Assembly: GCF_900155965.1 (NCBI RefSeq)
Contig: NZ_FTMG01000005.1
Span: forward strand, 287,849-351,848
DNA from: Mucilaginibacter lappiensis
Lineage (GTDB): Bacteria > Bacteroidota > Bacteroidia > Sphingobacteriales > Sphingobacteriaceae
DNA: 64,000 nt
Direction of reading: 5' to 3'
How positions within the stretch are numbered: position 1 is the stretch's first letter; each line of letters begins with the position of its first letter. A program made the position numbers and the translations under genes. The notes under the pieces were generated by a model, which was not told where the DNA came from, did not search any database, and saw only the letters and a list, made by a program, of their open reading frames with translations. Shown here piece by piece: positions 44,219 through 53,561 of this stretch.

Positions 44219-44575
44219 ATGTCAAAACGTATTTTAGTATTGGATGATAATCAGGACATATTAGATATTGTACATGAAACCCTCACCTATGAACAGTTTG
44301 AGGTAAAAAGTACTTCGAACAGTCATGATGTATTACCTTTAATGGAACAATTTCTCCCGGATCTAGTCATATTAGACTATAGGGTTTCCGGTACTACCGG
44401 AGGTGAAATTTGTAAAAGTATTAAGCTTCACAACAAATTCAATAACGTACCGGTTATCATATTCTCGGCCTACCTTAATGGCGATGATCATTTACTCAAT
44501 TATGGTTGCGACGGTGTTATCAACAAACCTTTTGATCTTTCTGAACTGGTTGAAAAGGTGAATAACTTAATATAA
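44219..44575 (+). CDS. Stand-alone response regulator receiver protein
   Basis: 118 residues, just the CheY-like receiver: acidic pocket Asp9, Asp10, phosphoacceptor Asp53 in VILDYRVSG, S/T position in FSAYLNGDD and the lysine in INKPFDLS. There is no output domain. It lies divergent from the PAS kinase 190 bases away; a phosphotransfer pair is likely. Single-domain receivers usually work as phosphorelay intermediates or bind target proteins. Confidence 0.88.
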   Translation: MSKRILVLDDNQDILDIVHETLTYEQFEVKSTSNSHDVLPLMEQFLPDLVILDYRVSGTTGGEICKSIKLHNKFNNVPVIIFSAYLNGDDHLLNYGCDGVINKPFDLSELVEKVNNLI

Positions 44576-44858
44576 GTTTTTTAAATGTCTTCTCGTGTAT
44601 ACCATATGCCTGTAATTTTATGGCATATAAATACTTTTATTTTCCTCCAAACCTGCTCTACCTACCAGTAATCATTAACAGACAAATAAAAAACATTCCT
44701 CAAAATGTCCTTTTATTATCATATCTATTAAAATTTTACTGAAAAAATTACGTTTAATTAATAATCAAACACTTTGATTGAAACATTGACAATTATTATT
44801 AAATTTGTTAGTGACAGATGTTAAAGGATATTGATATACAATAAACCCCTAATGGTAT

Positions 44859-45050
44859 ATGGTTATTCCAGTAAATTCAATTGAATCTATCGGGTCTAAA
44901 GGTAAAAAACTCCCCCTGTGCCCAAAATGTAAGGCTCAACTTGACGACCGCGTACCAAGAGGCTTTTTCGTAAAAACCATACTTTTCTTCCTACCCTTAA
45001 AACGTTATATCTGCTACAGATGCCAGCGTAAGACTTATATATTACAATAA
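44859..45050 (+). CDS. Small four-cysteine protein, paralogue 1 of 3
   Basis: 63 residues from ATG 44859. Cysteine pairs CPKC and CYRC are separated by exactly 27 residues; between them is a basic patch and a hydrophobic run (FFVKTILFFLPLKRY). The same spacing and the words F-[VI]-K, [FY]-F-[LV]-P-[LV]-[KR]-[RK] recur in the genes at 45151 and 62260. Two CxxC pairs suggest a zinc ribbon; the hydrophobic middle could lie in a membrane or pack around the metal. Family not known to me. Sits between two receiver genes. Confidence 0.75.
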   Translation: MVIPVNSIESIGSKGKKLPLCPKCKAQLDDRVPRGFFVKTILFFLPLKRYICYRCQRKTYILQ

Positions 45051-45079
45051 TTAACTTAATATTATTTTTTATCACTTTA

Positions 45080-45119
45080 AATTAATGTAAACATACCTAT
45101 TAGTATGTTTACATTAATT
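45080..45119. promoter_or_regulatory. Perfect 17-bp inverted repeat between two small paralogous genes
   Basis: AATTAATGTAAACATAC and its exact reverse complement, with the 6-base centre CTATTA. It is AT-rich and has no T-run, so a protein-binding operator (TetR- or FadR-like in appearance) is more likely than a terminator. It lies 29 bases after the gene ending at 45050 and 32 bases before the next. Confidence 0.5.
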
Positions 45120-45150
45120 AACACCTTATATTTATAACAGGTATTGTAAT

Positions 45151-45363
45151 TTGCACACTATTTTATTTATAGTGGCCGACCTAAATTCAAGTATCAAGAG
45201 AAAAAAAAAGTATCACTGCTCAAAATGCGGTGAGCCTTTCCATTTCCAGTTAAAGAGAAACTGGTTTGTAAAAAGAGTATTATATTTTTTGCCTGTAAGA
45301 AGATATTTCTGTGCTAAATGCAAAAAAGCATCCTATGTTTTTATTGATAAATCCCCTTCATAG
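45151..45363 (+). CDS. Small four-cysteine protein, paralogue 2 of 3
   Basis: 70 residues. Same architecture as the neighbour: CSKC, 27 residues, CAKC, with FVKRVLYFLPVRRYF in the middle and Y-V-F at the end. The start is uncertain: no ATG is available; TTG at 45151 gives 70 residues and GTG at 45172 gives 63. Homology begins only at about residue 18, so either is possible. It follows its paralogue on the same strand after a perfect inverted repeat, which suggests separate control. Confidence 0.7.
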   Translation: MHTILFIVADLNSSIKRKKKYHCSKCGEPFHFQLKRNWFVKRVLYFLPVRRYFCAKCKKASYVFIDKSPS

Positions 45364-45581
45364 TTGTGGAAGGTGTTTATTTAAACAGGCATTAAAAACC
45401 TTTTGTATGCTGCCTAATACCTTTCACGAAAAAAAATCGCTTTATTATTAAGTATAAACAGCAATATTAAACTGTACTTTAAGTACTTAACTATTACTTT
45501 GGTACAAGAATTGCTAAACCTAACATAACTTGCTTTTTTACTATTTGAAAGCAATTTGTAGACGATACTTAAAGATAAAAT

Positions 45582-45950
45582 ATGAGAAGGATATTAGCGG
45601 TTGATGATGACAGCGACATACTGGAGGTTTTACAATACATATTAGAAGATTCTGGTTATGAGGTGATAACCTTAGCTGATGGGCATCATCTTTTTGACAA
45701 AATAAAAGAAAGCCAACCCGATTTGATATTATTGGACATCATGCTAGGCAACTTAGATGGCCGCGATCTTTGTAAAAGTGTTAAAACCGGTATGGAAACA
45801 CATGGTATACCGGTTATCCTCATATCAGCGAGTCATGAAGTTTCCAGAACATTAAACCAAACCGGCGCCCCTGATGATTTTATAGCCAAGCCTTTTGATA
45901 TTGATGTTTTGCTCAGGAGCATTAACCGGCAGTTAGATAACGCTGCTTAA
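45582..45950 (+). CDS. Stand-alone response regulator receiver protein
   Basis: 122 residues, a complete receiver with acidic residues at 8-10, phosphoacceptor Asp52 in LLDIMLGNLDG, S in ISASHE and lysine in IAKPFDI. No output domain. It resembles the receiver at 44219 in length and orientation; the two may be old duplicates that both serve the nearby PAS kinase. A bidirectional terminator follows. Confidence 0.88.
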   Translation: MRRILAVDDDSDILEVLQYILEDSGYEVITLADGHHLFDKIKESQPDLILLDIMLGNLDGRDLCKSVKTGMETHGIPVILISASHEVSRTLNQTGAPDDFIAKPFDIDVLLRSINRQLDNAA

Positions 45951-45956
45951 GATATA

Positions 45957-46000
45957 AAAACAAACCGGGCTGCTTAATTAAGCAGCCCGGTTTGTTTTTA
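45957..46000. terminator. Bidirectional terminator
   Basis: CAAACCGGGCTGCTT, AATT, AAGCAGCCCGGTTTG: a perfect palindrome of 34 bases with flanking A- and T-runs. It ends the forward receiver gene and the reverse membrane-protein gene that ends at 46014. Confidence 0.85.
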
Positions 46001-46013
46001 TGCCCCATTATAT

Positions 46014-46385
46014 TCAAACATTAATATTAAGTTCCTTTTCTCTTTTGGCACGGTTGCGCAGTTTGAAAAACACAATCAGATTCATAAAATGCATGCCACC
46101 CAGTATTAGTATAATCCATCCCACTTTGTAGCTTAAAACCTCCACCACTACCTGCGCGTTGTCAATTCTGCCGGTTTCTTTCAGTGCCAAGCTCATATAG
46201 CCTATATTCACCAGGTAAAACCCCACTACCAGCAATTTATTTACAGAATCGGCCAATTCATTATTGCCGTGAAAAATGTCAACTAAAAATATCCGACCGT
46301 TTTTAAACAACACCCTGGCCACCCATACGGTTAAAGCGATGCTTACCAGCAGGTAAACAATGTAAGTTAAAATAAAGTAGTTCAT
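46014..46385 (-). CDS. Small membrane protein next to a GbsR-type regulator
   Basis: 123 residues, three membrane helices (about 5-26, 50-66 and 83-105) with a polar loop between helix 1 and 2 (KNGRIFLVDIFHGNNELADSVN) and a basic C-terminus. Family function unknown; I recall it as conserved in Bacteroidota. It follows the GbsR-type gene on the same strand with 71 bases between them, so they may be one unit. Confidence 0.7.
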   Translation of the reverse strand: MNYFILTYIVYLLVSIALTVWVARVLFKNGRIFLVDIFHGNNELADSVNKLLVVGFYLVNIGYMSLALKETGRIDNAQVVVEVLSYKVGWIILILGGMHFMNLIVFFKLRNRAKREKELNINV

Positions 46386-46456
46386 GATTGTGATTATTTA
46401 TGTATTATTAATTATTGAATTTTCAGTAAAAAATGAAATTTATGATTAAAAAAATA

Positions 46457-46963
46457 TTACTTGAATATCTTAAATATCGAACCAAAAAACCAGTTCTCTT
46501 CGGCTTTTAGCATCGTGTCTAAAGTTTTGTTTACATTATTAGCCAATCTGCTGATGTCGGTTACCGATGAATGGAATGCTTTATAGGCGGAATCTTTTTT
46601 ATCCCCCTTCACCTCTGTTAGCTGACCTAATATTTTAATCACCGGATCAAGTTCCCGTTTTTTACGCTCTTCGGCTACTCGCCTGGCAATAATCCAGGTA
46701 TCTTTTTCGGCATAAAAGTATTCTTTACGCTCGCCGGTTTTGTGTTGTTTTTCAACCAGACCCCAATCTATCAGATCGCGCAGGGTCATATTGGCATTAC
46801 CACGTGATATACTCAGCTCGGCCATTACTTCCTCGGTGGTTAAAGCTTCGGGCGAAACCAACAGCAGGGCATGTACCTGGGCCATGGTGCGGTTAATACC
46901 CCACTCCGACCCCAGTTTACCCCAGGCTTCAATAAATTTCAGCTTTGCCTCTGCCAATTCCAT
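46457..46963 (-). CDS. GbsR/MarR-type transcriptional regulator
   Basis: 168 residues from ATG 46961-46963 (an in-frame TTG two codons earlier). A winged helix is visible: WGINRTMAQVHALLLVSPEALTTEEVMAELSISRGNANMTLRDLIDWGLVEK, in short parts (TMAQVHALLLV, ELSISRGNANMTLRDLIDWG), then a wing with YFYAEKDTW. That matches GbsR-like MarR-family repressors. The C-terminal helices probably form the dimer. Target unknown; the membrane protein downstream and the DUF922 gene behind repeat A3 are candidates. Confidence 0.85.
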   Translation of the reverse strand: MELAEAKLKFIEAWGKLGSEWGINRTMAQVHALLLVSPEALTTEEVMAELSISRGNANMTLRDLIDWGLVEKQHKTGERKEYFYAEKDTWIIARRVAEERKKRELDPVIKILGQLTEVKGDKKDSAYKAFHSSVTDISRLANNVNKTLDTMLKAEENWFFGSIFKIFK

Positions 46964-47096
46964 ATACAAATATAAATAACTTTTTAAACTTTCAAAAATA
47001 AATGAAAGATTATTTTTGAATTTCGGATTGGGGAGGTTCGATTTCGGATTTATTTTTTCGAACTTTTATTTAATAGAGTTATGCGGATTAAAAAAG

Positions 47097-47176
47097 TTTG
47101 TCATGCTGAGCGCAGCGAAGCATCTATTAAGCAGAGGCACTACGAAGAAGATCCTCCGCTGCGCTCAGGATGACAA
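47097..47176. repeat. Dispersed palindromic repeat, family A, copy 3
   Basis: Starts TTTGTCATGCTGAGCG and ends GCTCAGGATGACAA, 80 bases. Its outer arms GCTGAGCGCAGCGAAGCATC and GATCCTCCGCTGCGCTCAG are more symmetrical than in the other copies. It lies 16 bases after the stop codon of the reverse gene ending at 47192. Confidence 0.85.
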
Positions 47177-47191
47177 CGTTAGTTTAGTTAT

Positions 47192-48325
47192 TTACTTCAA
47201 ATCTCCCAGCTCCTTATCTATCTTTTTGTTCCACTGCTCCTGCACTGCCATGTTCATGCCATGGGAGGTTTCTGTATCATATTCATCCTGCATTACATTC
47301 ATTTCATGAAACGATTCCAGGTAAGCCACATTGATTGGGCCATCATAATTATCTACCGTAAATTTTTCAGCTTTCAGTTTTTGCTTAAACCCTTCTATGA
47401 TGATCTTTACAATATCAAAATGCCGCTGTTCGTGGTTCAGGCTGTAAGTATTTTTACTATCGGTTTTTACCCAGCAGGCGCTTTTGGGTACAAAGGCCTT
47501 TAAACTCAAATGTACATTTACTGTACTTTTACTTACGCTTACATCTTCATTATAACCAATGCTGGGTAAAACTTCGGCTCCAAACCGGCTATTGCTGAGT
47601 GGCTTTGCCTTAAAATCGTCCCAAATTAAGCGTCTTTTAGGCGAATAATAGATAGTATCGCCTTCGGGTTCTTCCTGGTAATCAGTAAAAATAATCTTTA
47701 CATCCCTTGCCAATTTAATATTGGTACCGGCTTCATTGTTTATCCAGGAGTTAAAAAAGGTTAGACTATATTCCAACGCATGGCGTAATACCATTTCGAT
47801 ATCAACTTCCTGATTAACAAGCCGGTTATAACCCGCACTGGCATTGTAGTCTGTGAGGTGAATATATTGACCATCTCTTTGCAAATAAAAAGACAGCGAT
47901 ATTTTTAATTTACCTTCTACATGGTTACCTGGCAGCAGTGTTTCATCGAGCCTAAATTTTTCAATATGGAAAATAACCGGTCTTAATGTTTTATCAGGCG
48001 GAAGAGCAGCATTCACAAACTGTTTAATGGAGGCTAATGCACCTCCTTTAAGGTCGACCGTATATTTTGCCACACCGGGTCCTGGTGGCACTAACCAAGC
48101 CACGGCAGTACGATCTGGCCGATTATCTACTATACCGGCTACATAAAATTCTTTGGCAGTTACCGGCAAACGCTCATTATTTAAAACAAGCGGGCCTGTT
48201 ATTTTCTGAGCCTTTAAAATTGATGGAGCAACTAAGACAATGATTAATAGCACCTTGCTTCGCAATCCCTTCCGTCGCAAAAAGCTGGCTGTAAAAAACA
48301 CCATTACCACAACACCACCTACCAT
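47192..48325 (-). CDS. DUF922-like secreted protein with HEQxHFD motif
   Basis: 377 residues. The N-terminus has a signal sequence (VLLIIVLVAPSILKAQ, about 25-40), perhaps from the internal ATG at residue 8. The C-terminal domain (about 230-345) begins LIWDDFKAKPLSN and contains YSLNHEQRHFDIVKI, the W-x-D-F and H-E-x-x-H-F-D pattern of DUF922, predicted zinc proteases. The first half is a beta-rich region not recognised. If correct, the HEQ-H-F-D histidines bind zinc. Divergent from the TPR locus. Confidence 0.7.
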   Translation of the reverse strand: MVGGVVVMVFFTASFLRRKGLRSKVLLIIVLVAPSILKAQKITGPLVLNNERLPVTAKEFYVAGIVDNRPDRTAVAWLVPPGPGVAKYTVDLKGGALASIKQFVNAALPPDKTLRPVIFHIEKFRLDETLLPGNHVEGKLKISLSFYLQRDGQYIHLTDYNASAGYNRLVNQEVDIEMVLRHALEYSLTFFNSWINNEAGTNIKLARDVKIIFTDYQEEPEGDTIYYSPKRRLIWDDFKAKPLSNSRFGAEVLPSIGYNEDVSVSKSTVNVHLSLKAFVPKSACWVKTDSKNTYSLNHEQRHFDIVKIIIEGFKQKLKAEKFTVDNYDGPINVAYLESFHEMNVMQDEYDTETSHGMNMAVQEQWNKKIDKELGDLK

Positions 48326-48548
48326 ACTATATCACGCATAATGTTCAAATAAATTGTCCGGAAATGTTCTATTTGGTTACCTTTGGCCGTCGATGCCAGT
48401 ACCATGGTTTTTGTTCAACAATTTTAAAGTTTTCCACACACATATTGTCTTAAGTATTACCTTCGTTAATTAAACGTGTTATCCACATTTGTTAATTACT
48501 TATGTTAATAGCTCTTTTTCGTTTCGCTAATTTAGCAACATCGTTAGT

Positions 48549-51500
48549 ATGCGCTTTATGATCAAAATAAGATACATTTCCCTATTAATCCCCGTATTTA
48601 TTGTTTCAACGGCCAGCGCGCAGCAAAATCCATCCTTCCAGGTATACCGCACTTATCATACGGCTATGGACCTGATGGACAAGGGTAAATTTGCCTCCGC
48701 TGCCGAGCAATTCCGCTCCGTTGAAACATCACGACTTAAAACAGCCACCCAGCCCCAGTTTGAATCGGAGCTGTCGCTGGTTAAAGAAAACAGCCAGTAC
48801 TACGAGGCTTTTTGCGCCCTTAACCTGGGTAACGACGATGCCGAAAGCATGTTTCTGCGCTTTATTAAGGAGCACCCCGAAAACCCGCTAACCAAGCTGG
48901 CTTACTTCCAGATTGGTAAATCGTATTTTAAACAAGGTAAATATGAGGATGCCATCCGCTGGTTTGATAAGGTACAGGCCGGCGAGCTTAACGGTCACGA
49001 TAATACCGAATACAAATTCCGCAAGGGCTATGCTTATTTCTCTCTTAAAGATTTTAAGAATGCCCAATTGCTTTTTGCTGAAGTAAAAAACAAACGTTCG
49101 GAGTTTACCGAGGATGCTACCTATTACTTTGCGTATATAGCTTACCTCAACAAAGATTATCACCTGGCACTGGCCAACTTTGAAAAGCTTAAAAACTCCA
49201 AAAAATACGAGCGGAGCTATCCCTACTATATATCGGCAGTTTACTTTCTTGATAAACGCTACGACGATGTGATCAGCTATGCGGTGCCTATTGTGAACAG
49301 CACCCATCAGGAGCACGAAACAGAAATGCTGCGCATTATTGCCGCCTCCTACTTTGCCAAAGCCGACTATGATAACGCGGTTAAATATTACGACCGTTTC
49401 CAGAGCGGCGACCAGGGCAAAACCCAAAACACGCAGGACAGTTATCAGATTGGTTATACTTATTACAAGGTGGGTAACTATGCCAAATCGGCTACCGAAC
49501 TGGAGCGTTTAATAGAGCAGGGCGATGTGTACAGCCAAAGCGGTAACTACACGCTGGGTGATGTTTTCCTGAAAATGAATAACAAGCAAAGTGCCCGTAA
49601 CGCGTTTTTAGCGGCTTCTAAACTTACCTACGACAAGCAACTACAGGAAGATGCTTTGTACGAATATGCCAAACTATCTTACGAGCTCGATTTCAATACC
49701 GAAGCGCTGGCGGCTACCCGCTTATATTTAAAGAATTATCCGCGTTCGCGCCGTAACGACGAGGTGAAAGTATTGCTGGGTGAGGAACTATTAAACTCCC
49801 GTAATTACAAAGAAGCTGTAGAGATACTGGAACCGATACCCAACAAATCAGAAAGTGCCCAGATAGCTTATCAAAAAGTGACTTATTACCGCGGGTTGGA
49901 ATTTTATAACGAGCGCGCTTTTGAAAACGCCATCGGTATTTTCCTGCGTTCGTTAAAAAACCCCGTCGATCCTAAAACTCAAGCATTAACTACTTATTGG
50001 ATGGCCGAAGCCATGTATGAAGTACGTAAGTATGGCGAATCAGTAGAAAACTTTGAGGCGTTTTTAAGCATGCCCGAAGCCAAAGAGACCGATCTGGCCA
50101 ATTATGCTAACTACGCACTGGCTTACGCTGCCTTTTATGGTGAACAATATAAAAAAGCGGCCAACTACTTCGAAAAATTCCTTCGGGGAGATGTAAAGGA
50201 TAAAAATACTGAGAACGATGCGATAACCAGGCTGGGTGACAGCTATTTTGTATTGAAAAGCTACAGCACCGCGCTTGATTATTATAACCGCATTATAGCT
50301 ATGCACAACCAGGGCGAAGATTACGCCTTGTTTCAGCGTGGTATGATACAGGGCCTACAAGGCTCGCTGGATACTAAGATCAGCACCCTGAATGATGTGT
50401 TGAACACCTTCCCGAATTCAGATTATGCGGATGACGCCTCATTCGAAATAGCGTATACCTATTTCCTTAAAAATGATGGCGACAGGGCCAAAACCGATCT
50501 GAATGCCATGATCCAGAAGTATCCGCACAGCAGTTATGTACCACGGGCGCTGGTTACCATTGGTTTGATAGACTATAATGCCGGTCATGACGACCTGGCT
50601 GTAGAATCATTCAAAAAAGTAGTTGCCGATTATTCCTCAACCGATGAGGCCAAACAATCGCTCAAACAAATTGAAAAGATTTATACCGATAAAGGCGATG
50701 CCCAGACGTTTATCAATTACGCGGGTACTACCTCTATTGGTAATTATACCACCTCGCAACAGGAAGATATCATGATCACTGCAGCCAACAACCTTTATTT
50801 AAAAGGTGACTGGCAAGGGACCGTAGGTGCGGTTAATGCCTATTTAGATAAGTTCCCGGCTAAACAGATCTATGAAAAACAGGCCCGGTTTATACGTGCG
50901 CAAAGTTTGGTTAACCTGAACAGATCACAGGAAGCCGTGGTTGATTATAACATCATCCTGAATGACTGGACAAGCGCCTATACTGAGAAATCATTGATAA
51001 GCATGGCTAAGCTGTACATTTCGCAGAAAAAGTATAACGAAGCCATTGTGTTCCTGAAAAAACTGGAAACCAATGCCGAGTTTAAAGAAGATTACTCTTT
51101 CGCTATCAATAACCTGATGCTTTGTTACGCGCAAATGAACATGCCCGATGATGTGCTGAACTACGTAAAACAGATCAGGGGTAATGATAAGGCAGCCCAG
51201 GAAGATAAATTCCGTACCGGCTTGTATGCTGGCGAAGCTTACTTGCTAAAAGGCGATACCACTGCTGCAGTAAAAGAATTTGATTACACGGTAACCAACA
51301 CCAAAACCGTAGCCGCCGCCGAAGCCAAATACAACATTGCTAATGTAGAGTACTTAAAAGGCAGGTACAAAACATCGCAAAAAATGTGTTTTGACCTGGC
51401 TAAGGAAATGCCAAATTATGATTACTGGGTAGCCAAAACCTATATCTTACTGGCTGATAACTATGTAAAGTTGAAAGACAATTTCCAGGCAAAAGCCACA

Positions 51501-51668
51501 CTGCAAAGTATTATTGAAAATTATAAGGGTAATGACGATATACTATCGACAGCCAAACAAAAGCTGGGCGTATTAACGGGCAAGCCTGTAAAAATAGAGA
51601 CTCCGGTAACCGATACAAGTGATAATAAACCGGCCCCGGCTGATACTACCAAAACCGGTCAAAACTAA
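48549..51668 (+). CDS. Giant TPR protein of a trans-envelope locus
   Basis: 1039 residues. Signal peptide about 1-25 (SLLIPVFIVSTASAQ). The rest is built of helical tetratricopeptide-like repeats (SAAEQFRSVE, GKSYFKQGKYEDAIRWFDKVQ, GYTYYKVGNYAKSATELERLI, GDSYFVLKSYSTALDYYNRII), over twenty units, ending in a short P/T-rich tail. TPR scaffolds bind other proteins; in this phylum such exported proteins work with outer-membrane complexes. The barrel gene follows within 35 bases, so they are one transcript. It is a likely periplasmic partner of the barrel and the TonB system downstream. Confidence 0.85.
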   Translation: MRFMIKIRYISLLIPVFIVSTASAQQNPSFQVYRTYHTAMDLMDKGKFASAAEQFRSVETSRLKTATQPQFESELSLVKENSQYYEAFCALNLGNDDAESMFLRFIKEHPENPLTKLAYFQIGKSYFKQGKYEDAIRWFDKVQAGELNGHDNTEYKFRKGYAYFSLKDFKNAQLLFAEVKNKRSEFTEDATYYFAYIAYLNKDYHLALANFEKLKNSKKYERSYPYYISAVYFLDKRYDDVISYAVPIVNSTHQEHETEMLRIIAASYFAKADYDNAVKYYDRFQSGDQGKTQNTQDSYQIGYTYYKVGNYAKSATELERLIEQGDVYSQSGNYTLGDVFLKMNNKQSARNAFLAASKLTYDKQLQEDALYEYAKLSYELDFNTEALAATRLYLKNYPRSRRNDEVKVLLGEELLNSRNYKEAVEILEPIPNKSESAQIAYQKVTYYRGLEFYNERAFENAIGIFLRSLKNPVDPKTQALTTYWMAEAMYEVRKYGESVENFEAFLSMPEAKETDLANYANYALAYAAFYGEQYKKAANYFEKFLRGDVKDKNTENDAITRLGDSYFVLKSYSTALDYYNRIIAMHNQGEDYALFQRGMIQGLQGSLDTKISTLNDVLNTFPNSDYADDASFEIAYTYFLKNDGDRAKTDLNAMIQKYPHSSYVPRALVTIGLIDYNAGHDDLAVESFKKVVADYSSTDEAKQSLKQIEKIYTDKGDAQTFINYAGTTSIGNYTTSQQEDIMITAANNLYLKGDWQGTVGAVNAYLDKFPAKQIYEKQARFIRAQSLVNLNRSQEAVVDYNIILNDWTSAYTEKSLISMAKLYISQKKYNEAIVFLKKLETNAEFKEDYSFAINNLMLCYAQMNMPDDVLNYVKQIRGNDKAAQEDKFRTGLYAGEAYLLKGDTTAAVKEFDYTVTNTKTVAAAEAKYNIANVEYLKGRYKTSQKMCFDLAKEMPNYDYWVAKTYILLADNYVKLKDNFQAKATLQSIIENYKGNDDILSTAKQKLGVLTGKPVKIETPVTDTSDNKPAPADTTKTGQN

Positions 51669-51702
51669 CAGGATGGCAAAGAATAATATAAAAAGACAAG
51701 CA

Positions 51703-53559
51703 ATGAAATTAAAATATATCTATACGCTGCTTACCTTAATACTAGCATTATACTTTGTCCCTGCACAAGCGCAAACAAAGAAACCGGCCAAAAAAGGTAC
51801 TACAAAAACTGCTGCAAAAAAGACTCCGGCAAAACCGGCAACCAAAAAGCCTGCGGCAAAAACTACTGCTCCTAAAAAAGCCAGCACATCATCAAAAAAC
51901 TTAGGTGATGCCGCGGCTCGTGCTGCGGCCGATACCACCAAAAAAGGCGGCAATGGCAACAACGCTGATAGTGGTGGCGGTCTTTCTGAAGAAATTGTAG
52001 TAACTACCGCTTACAAACCGGTATTGGCCGATGCGGTAAAAATACGCCGTAACCCAGATTTAGAGGATAAAGTTCCGTTTAAAGCACCATTGGTTTACAC
52101 TCCGTTGGATAAAAGACAGGAGCAAAACTCCGAGATAAGGCAGTTGGAAGCTATGAAGAGACCGCCCGAGCAAGACTCCATTCTACTCAACAATTATGTT
52201 AAAGTAGGTGCCGGAAACCTGAAATCTCTTTTTGGCGAAGCATATTTTTCTAATGGTCGTGACCAGGCATTGCAGTTTGGCGGATACCTGAAACATTTTT
52301 CACAATCCGGCTCGTTAGAAAAACAAAGCCAGAGCAAGGATGATGTTGGTGTATTTGGCAAAAGCATTCTGGGTGATAATAATATCAGTGGTCGTATTAC
52401 CTATAACCGTATGGGTACCAATTTTTACGGGTTCGACCAAACGGCTCCCCCGCTAAGTACATTTATCCCCGGCAAACAACACTTTAACACCATTGGAGCC
52501 GAAGCAGAATTGGCCAAAAACTATAAAGATGTAGAGAATGATTTAACCTACGCTCTTAAAATAAAAGGTTATGCCTTTAGCAATGCTTACCAGGCCAGGG
52601 AAAACAATGTAGTAATTTCGGGCTTTATCAACCAAACCGTAAAACAGTTTTATGCAGGTTTAAGCGGATCGGTTGATCTGAACTCGCAGAAGGATAGTCT
52701 GTACAAACTCAGCAACAATATTTTACGATTAAACCCTTACATCAAATTTCAGGGTACCAATTATAAAATTGACGCGGGTGTAAATATCGAGAAGGAATTT
52801 GGCGACTTTGGCAAGTTCTACATTTTCCCTGCCGCTAAATTAGAGGTACAGGTGATCCCGAAATATGTGCGTTTGTTTGTAGAAGCCAAAGGCGATATCA
52901 ACCGGACATCCCTACATGACCTGGCTTACATCAATCCTTTCATCGGTCAAAATATCGACATCAAAAATTCGGTTGATCAGCTGGATATTAGTGCTGGTTT
53001 AAAAGGCACCCTTGCTCCGGGCTTAAGCTTTAAGGCATCTGTGTTCCGCAACAGCGTTAAAAACATGCCGTTACTGGTCAGCAATTTCGATGCTGAAGTA
53101 AACAAATTCAAGGTGATATACGATGATGGCAAAGCTCGTGTAAACGGCTTTAACGGCGAGCTTGATTTTAAAGCCAGTGATGATTTTAACATTTTTGGCC
53201 GTGTAGAGATTAAGGATTACCAATTGGCATCCGAAGTACAGGCATGGAACCTGCCTAAATTTTTGCTAACCGCCGGTACTTCCATCAATATTAACAACCA
53301 GGTAAGTATTACCGGTTCATTATTGTTCCGCGGATCAACAAACGATAGGACATTTACCACCACCGGTGGTACATCAACTATGGTTCAAAAACCGATAGCC
53401 TCATTTGCCGACCTAAGCGGCGGTGTTCAATACAAGGCTACCCGTCAAATAACCGTATTTGTACAGGCTAATAATATTTTAAGCACCAGTTATCAAAACT
53501 GGTTATACTATCCTAACTACGGATTTAATATCTTTGGCGGTGTTGGGTATTCGTTTTAG
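51703..53559 (+). CDS. Outer-membrane beta-barrel protein with Lys/Ala/Pro-rich linker
   Basis: 618 residues from ATG 51703, which begins the signal peptide (MKLKYIYTLLTLILALYFVPAQAQ); an ATG at 51673 would add ten residues and also work. Right after the signal peptide is a K/A/P/T-rich segment of about 45 residues (KKPAKKGTTKTAAKKTPAK), similar to histone H1 tails, then a short acidic part and the word EEIVVTTAYKPVL, like a TonB-box region. From about 130 on the sequence is a barrel of strands with terminal GVGYSF. A plug domain is not visible, so it is not a standard receptor. Second gene of the envelope locus. Confidence 0.8.
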   Translation: MKLKYIYTLLTLILALYFVPAQAQTKKPAKKGTTKTAAKKTPAKPATKKPAAKTTAPKKASTSSKNLGDAAARAAADTTKKGGNGNNADSGGGLSEEIVVTTAYKPVLADAVKIRRNPDLEDKVPFKAPLVYTPLDKRQEQNSEIRQLEAMKRPPEQDSILLNNYVKVGAGNLKSLFGEAYFSNGRDQALQFGGYLKHFSQSGSLEKQSQSKDDVGVFGKSILGDNNISGRITYNRMGTNFYGFDQTAPPLSTFIPGKQHFNTIGAEAELAKNYKDVENDLTYALKIKGYAFSNAYQARENNVVISGFINQTVKQFYAGLSGSVDLNSQKDSLYKLSNNILRLNPYIKFQGTNYKIDAGVNIEKEFGDFGKFYIFPAAKLEVQVIPKYVRLFVEAKGDINRTSLHDLAYINPFIGQNIDIKNSVDQLDISAGLKGTLAPGLSFKASVFRNSVKNMPLLVSNFDAEVNKFKVIYDDGKARVNGFNGELDFKASDDFNIFGRVEIKDYQLASEVQAWNLPKFLLTAGTSININNQVSITGSLLFRGSTNDRTFTTTGGTSTMVQKPIASFADLSGGVQYKATRQITVFVQANNILSTSYQNWLYYPNYGFNIFGGVGYSF

Positions 53560-53561
53560 AT

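Noticed and set aside
48888..49427. A 179-codon reverse frame inside the TPR gene
   Set aside because: Shadow of the repeats on the other strand; hydrophobic pattern follows from complementary codons.
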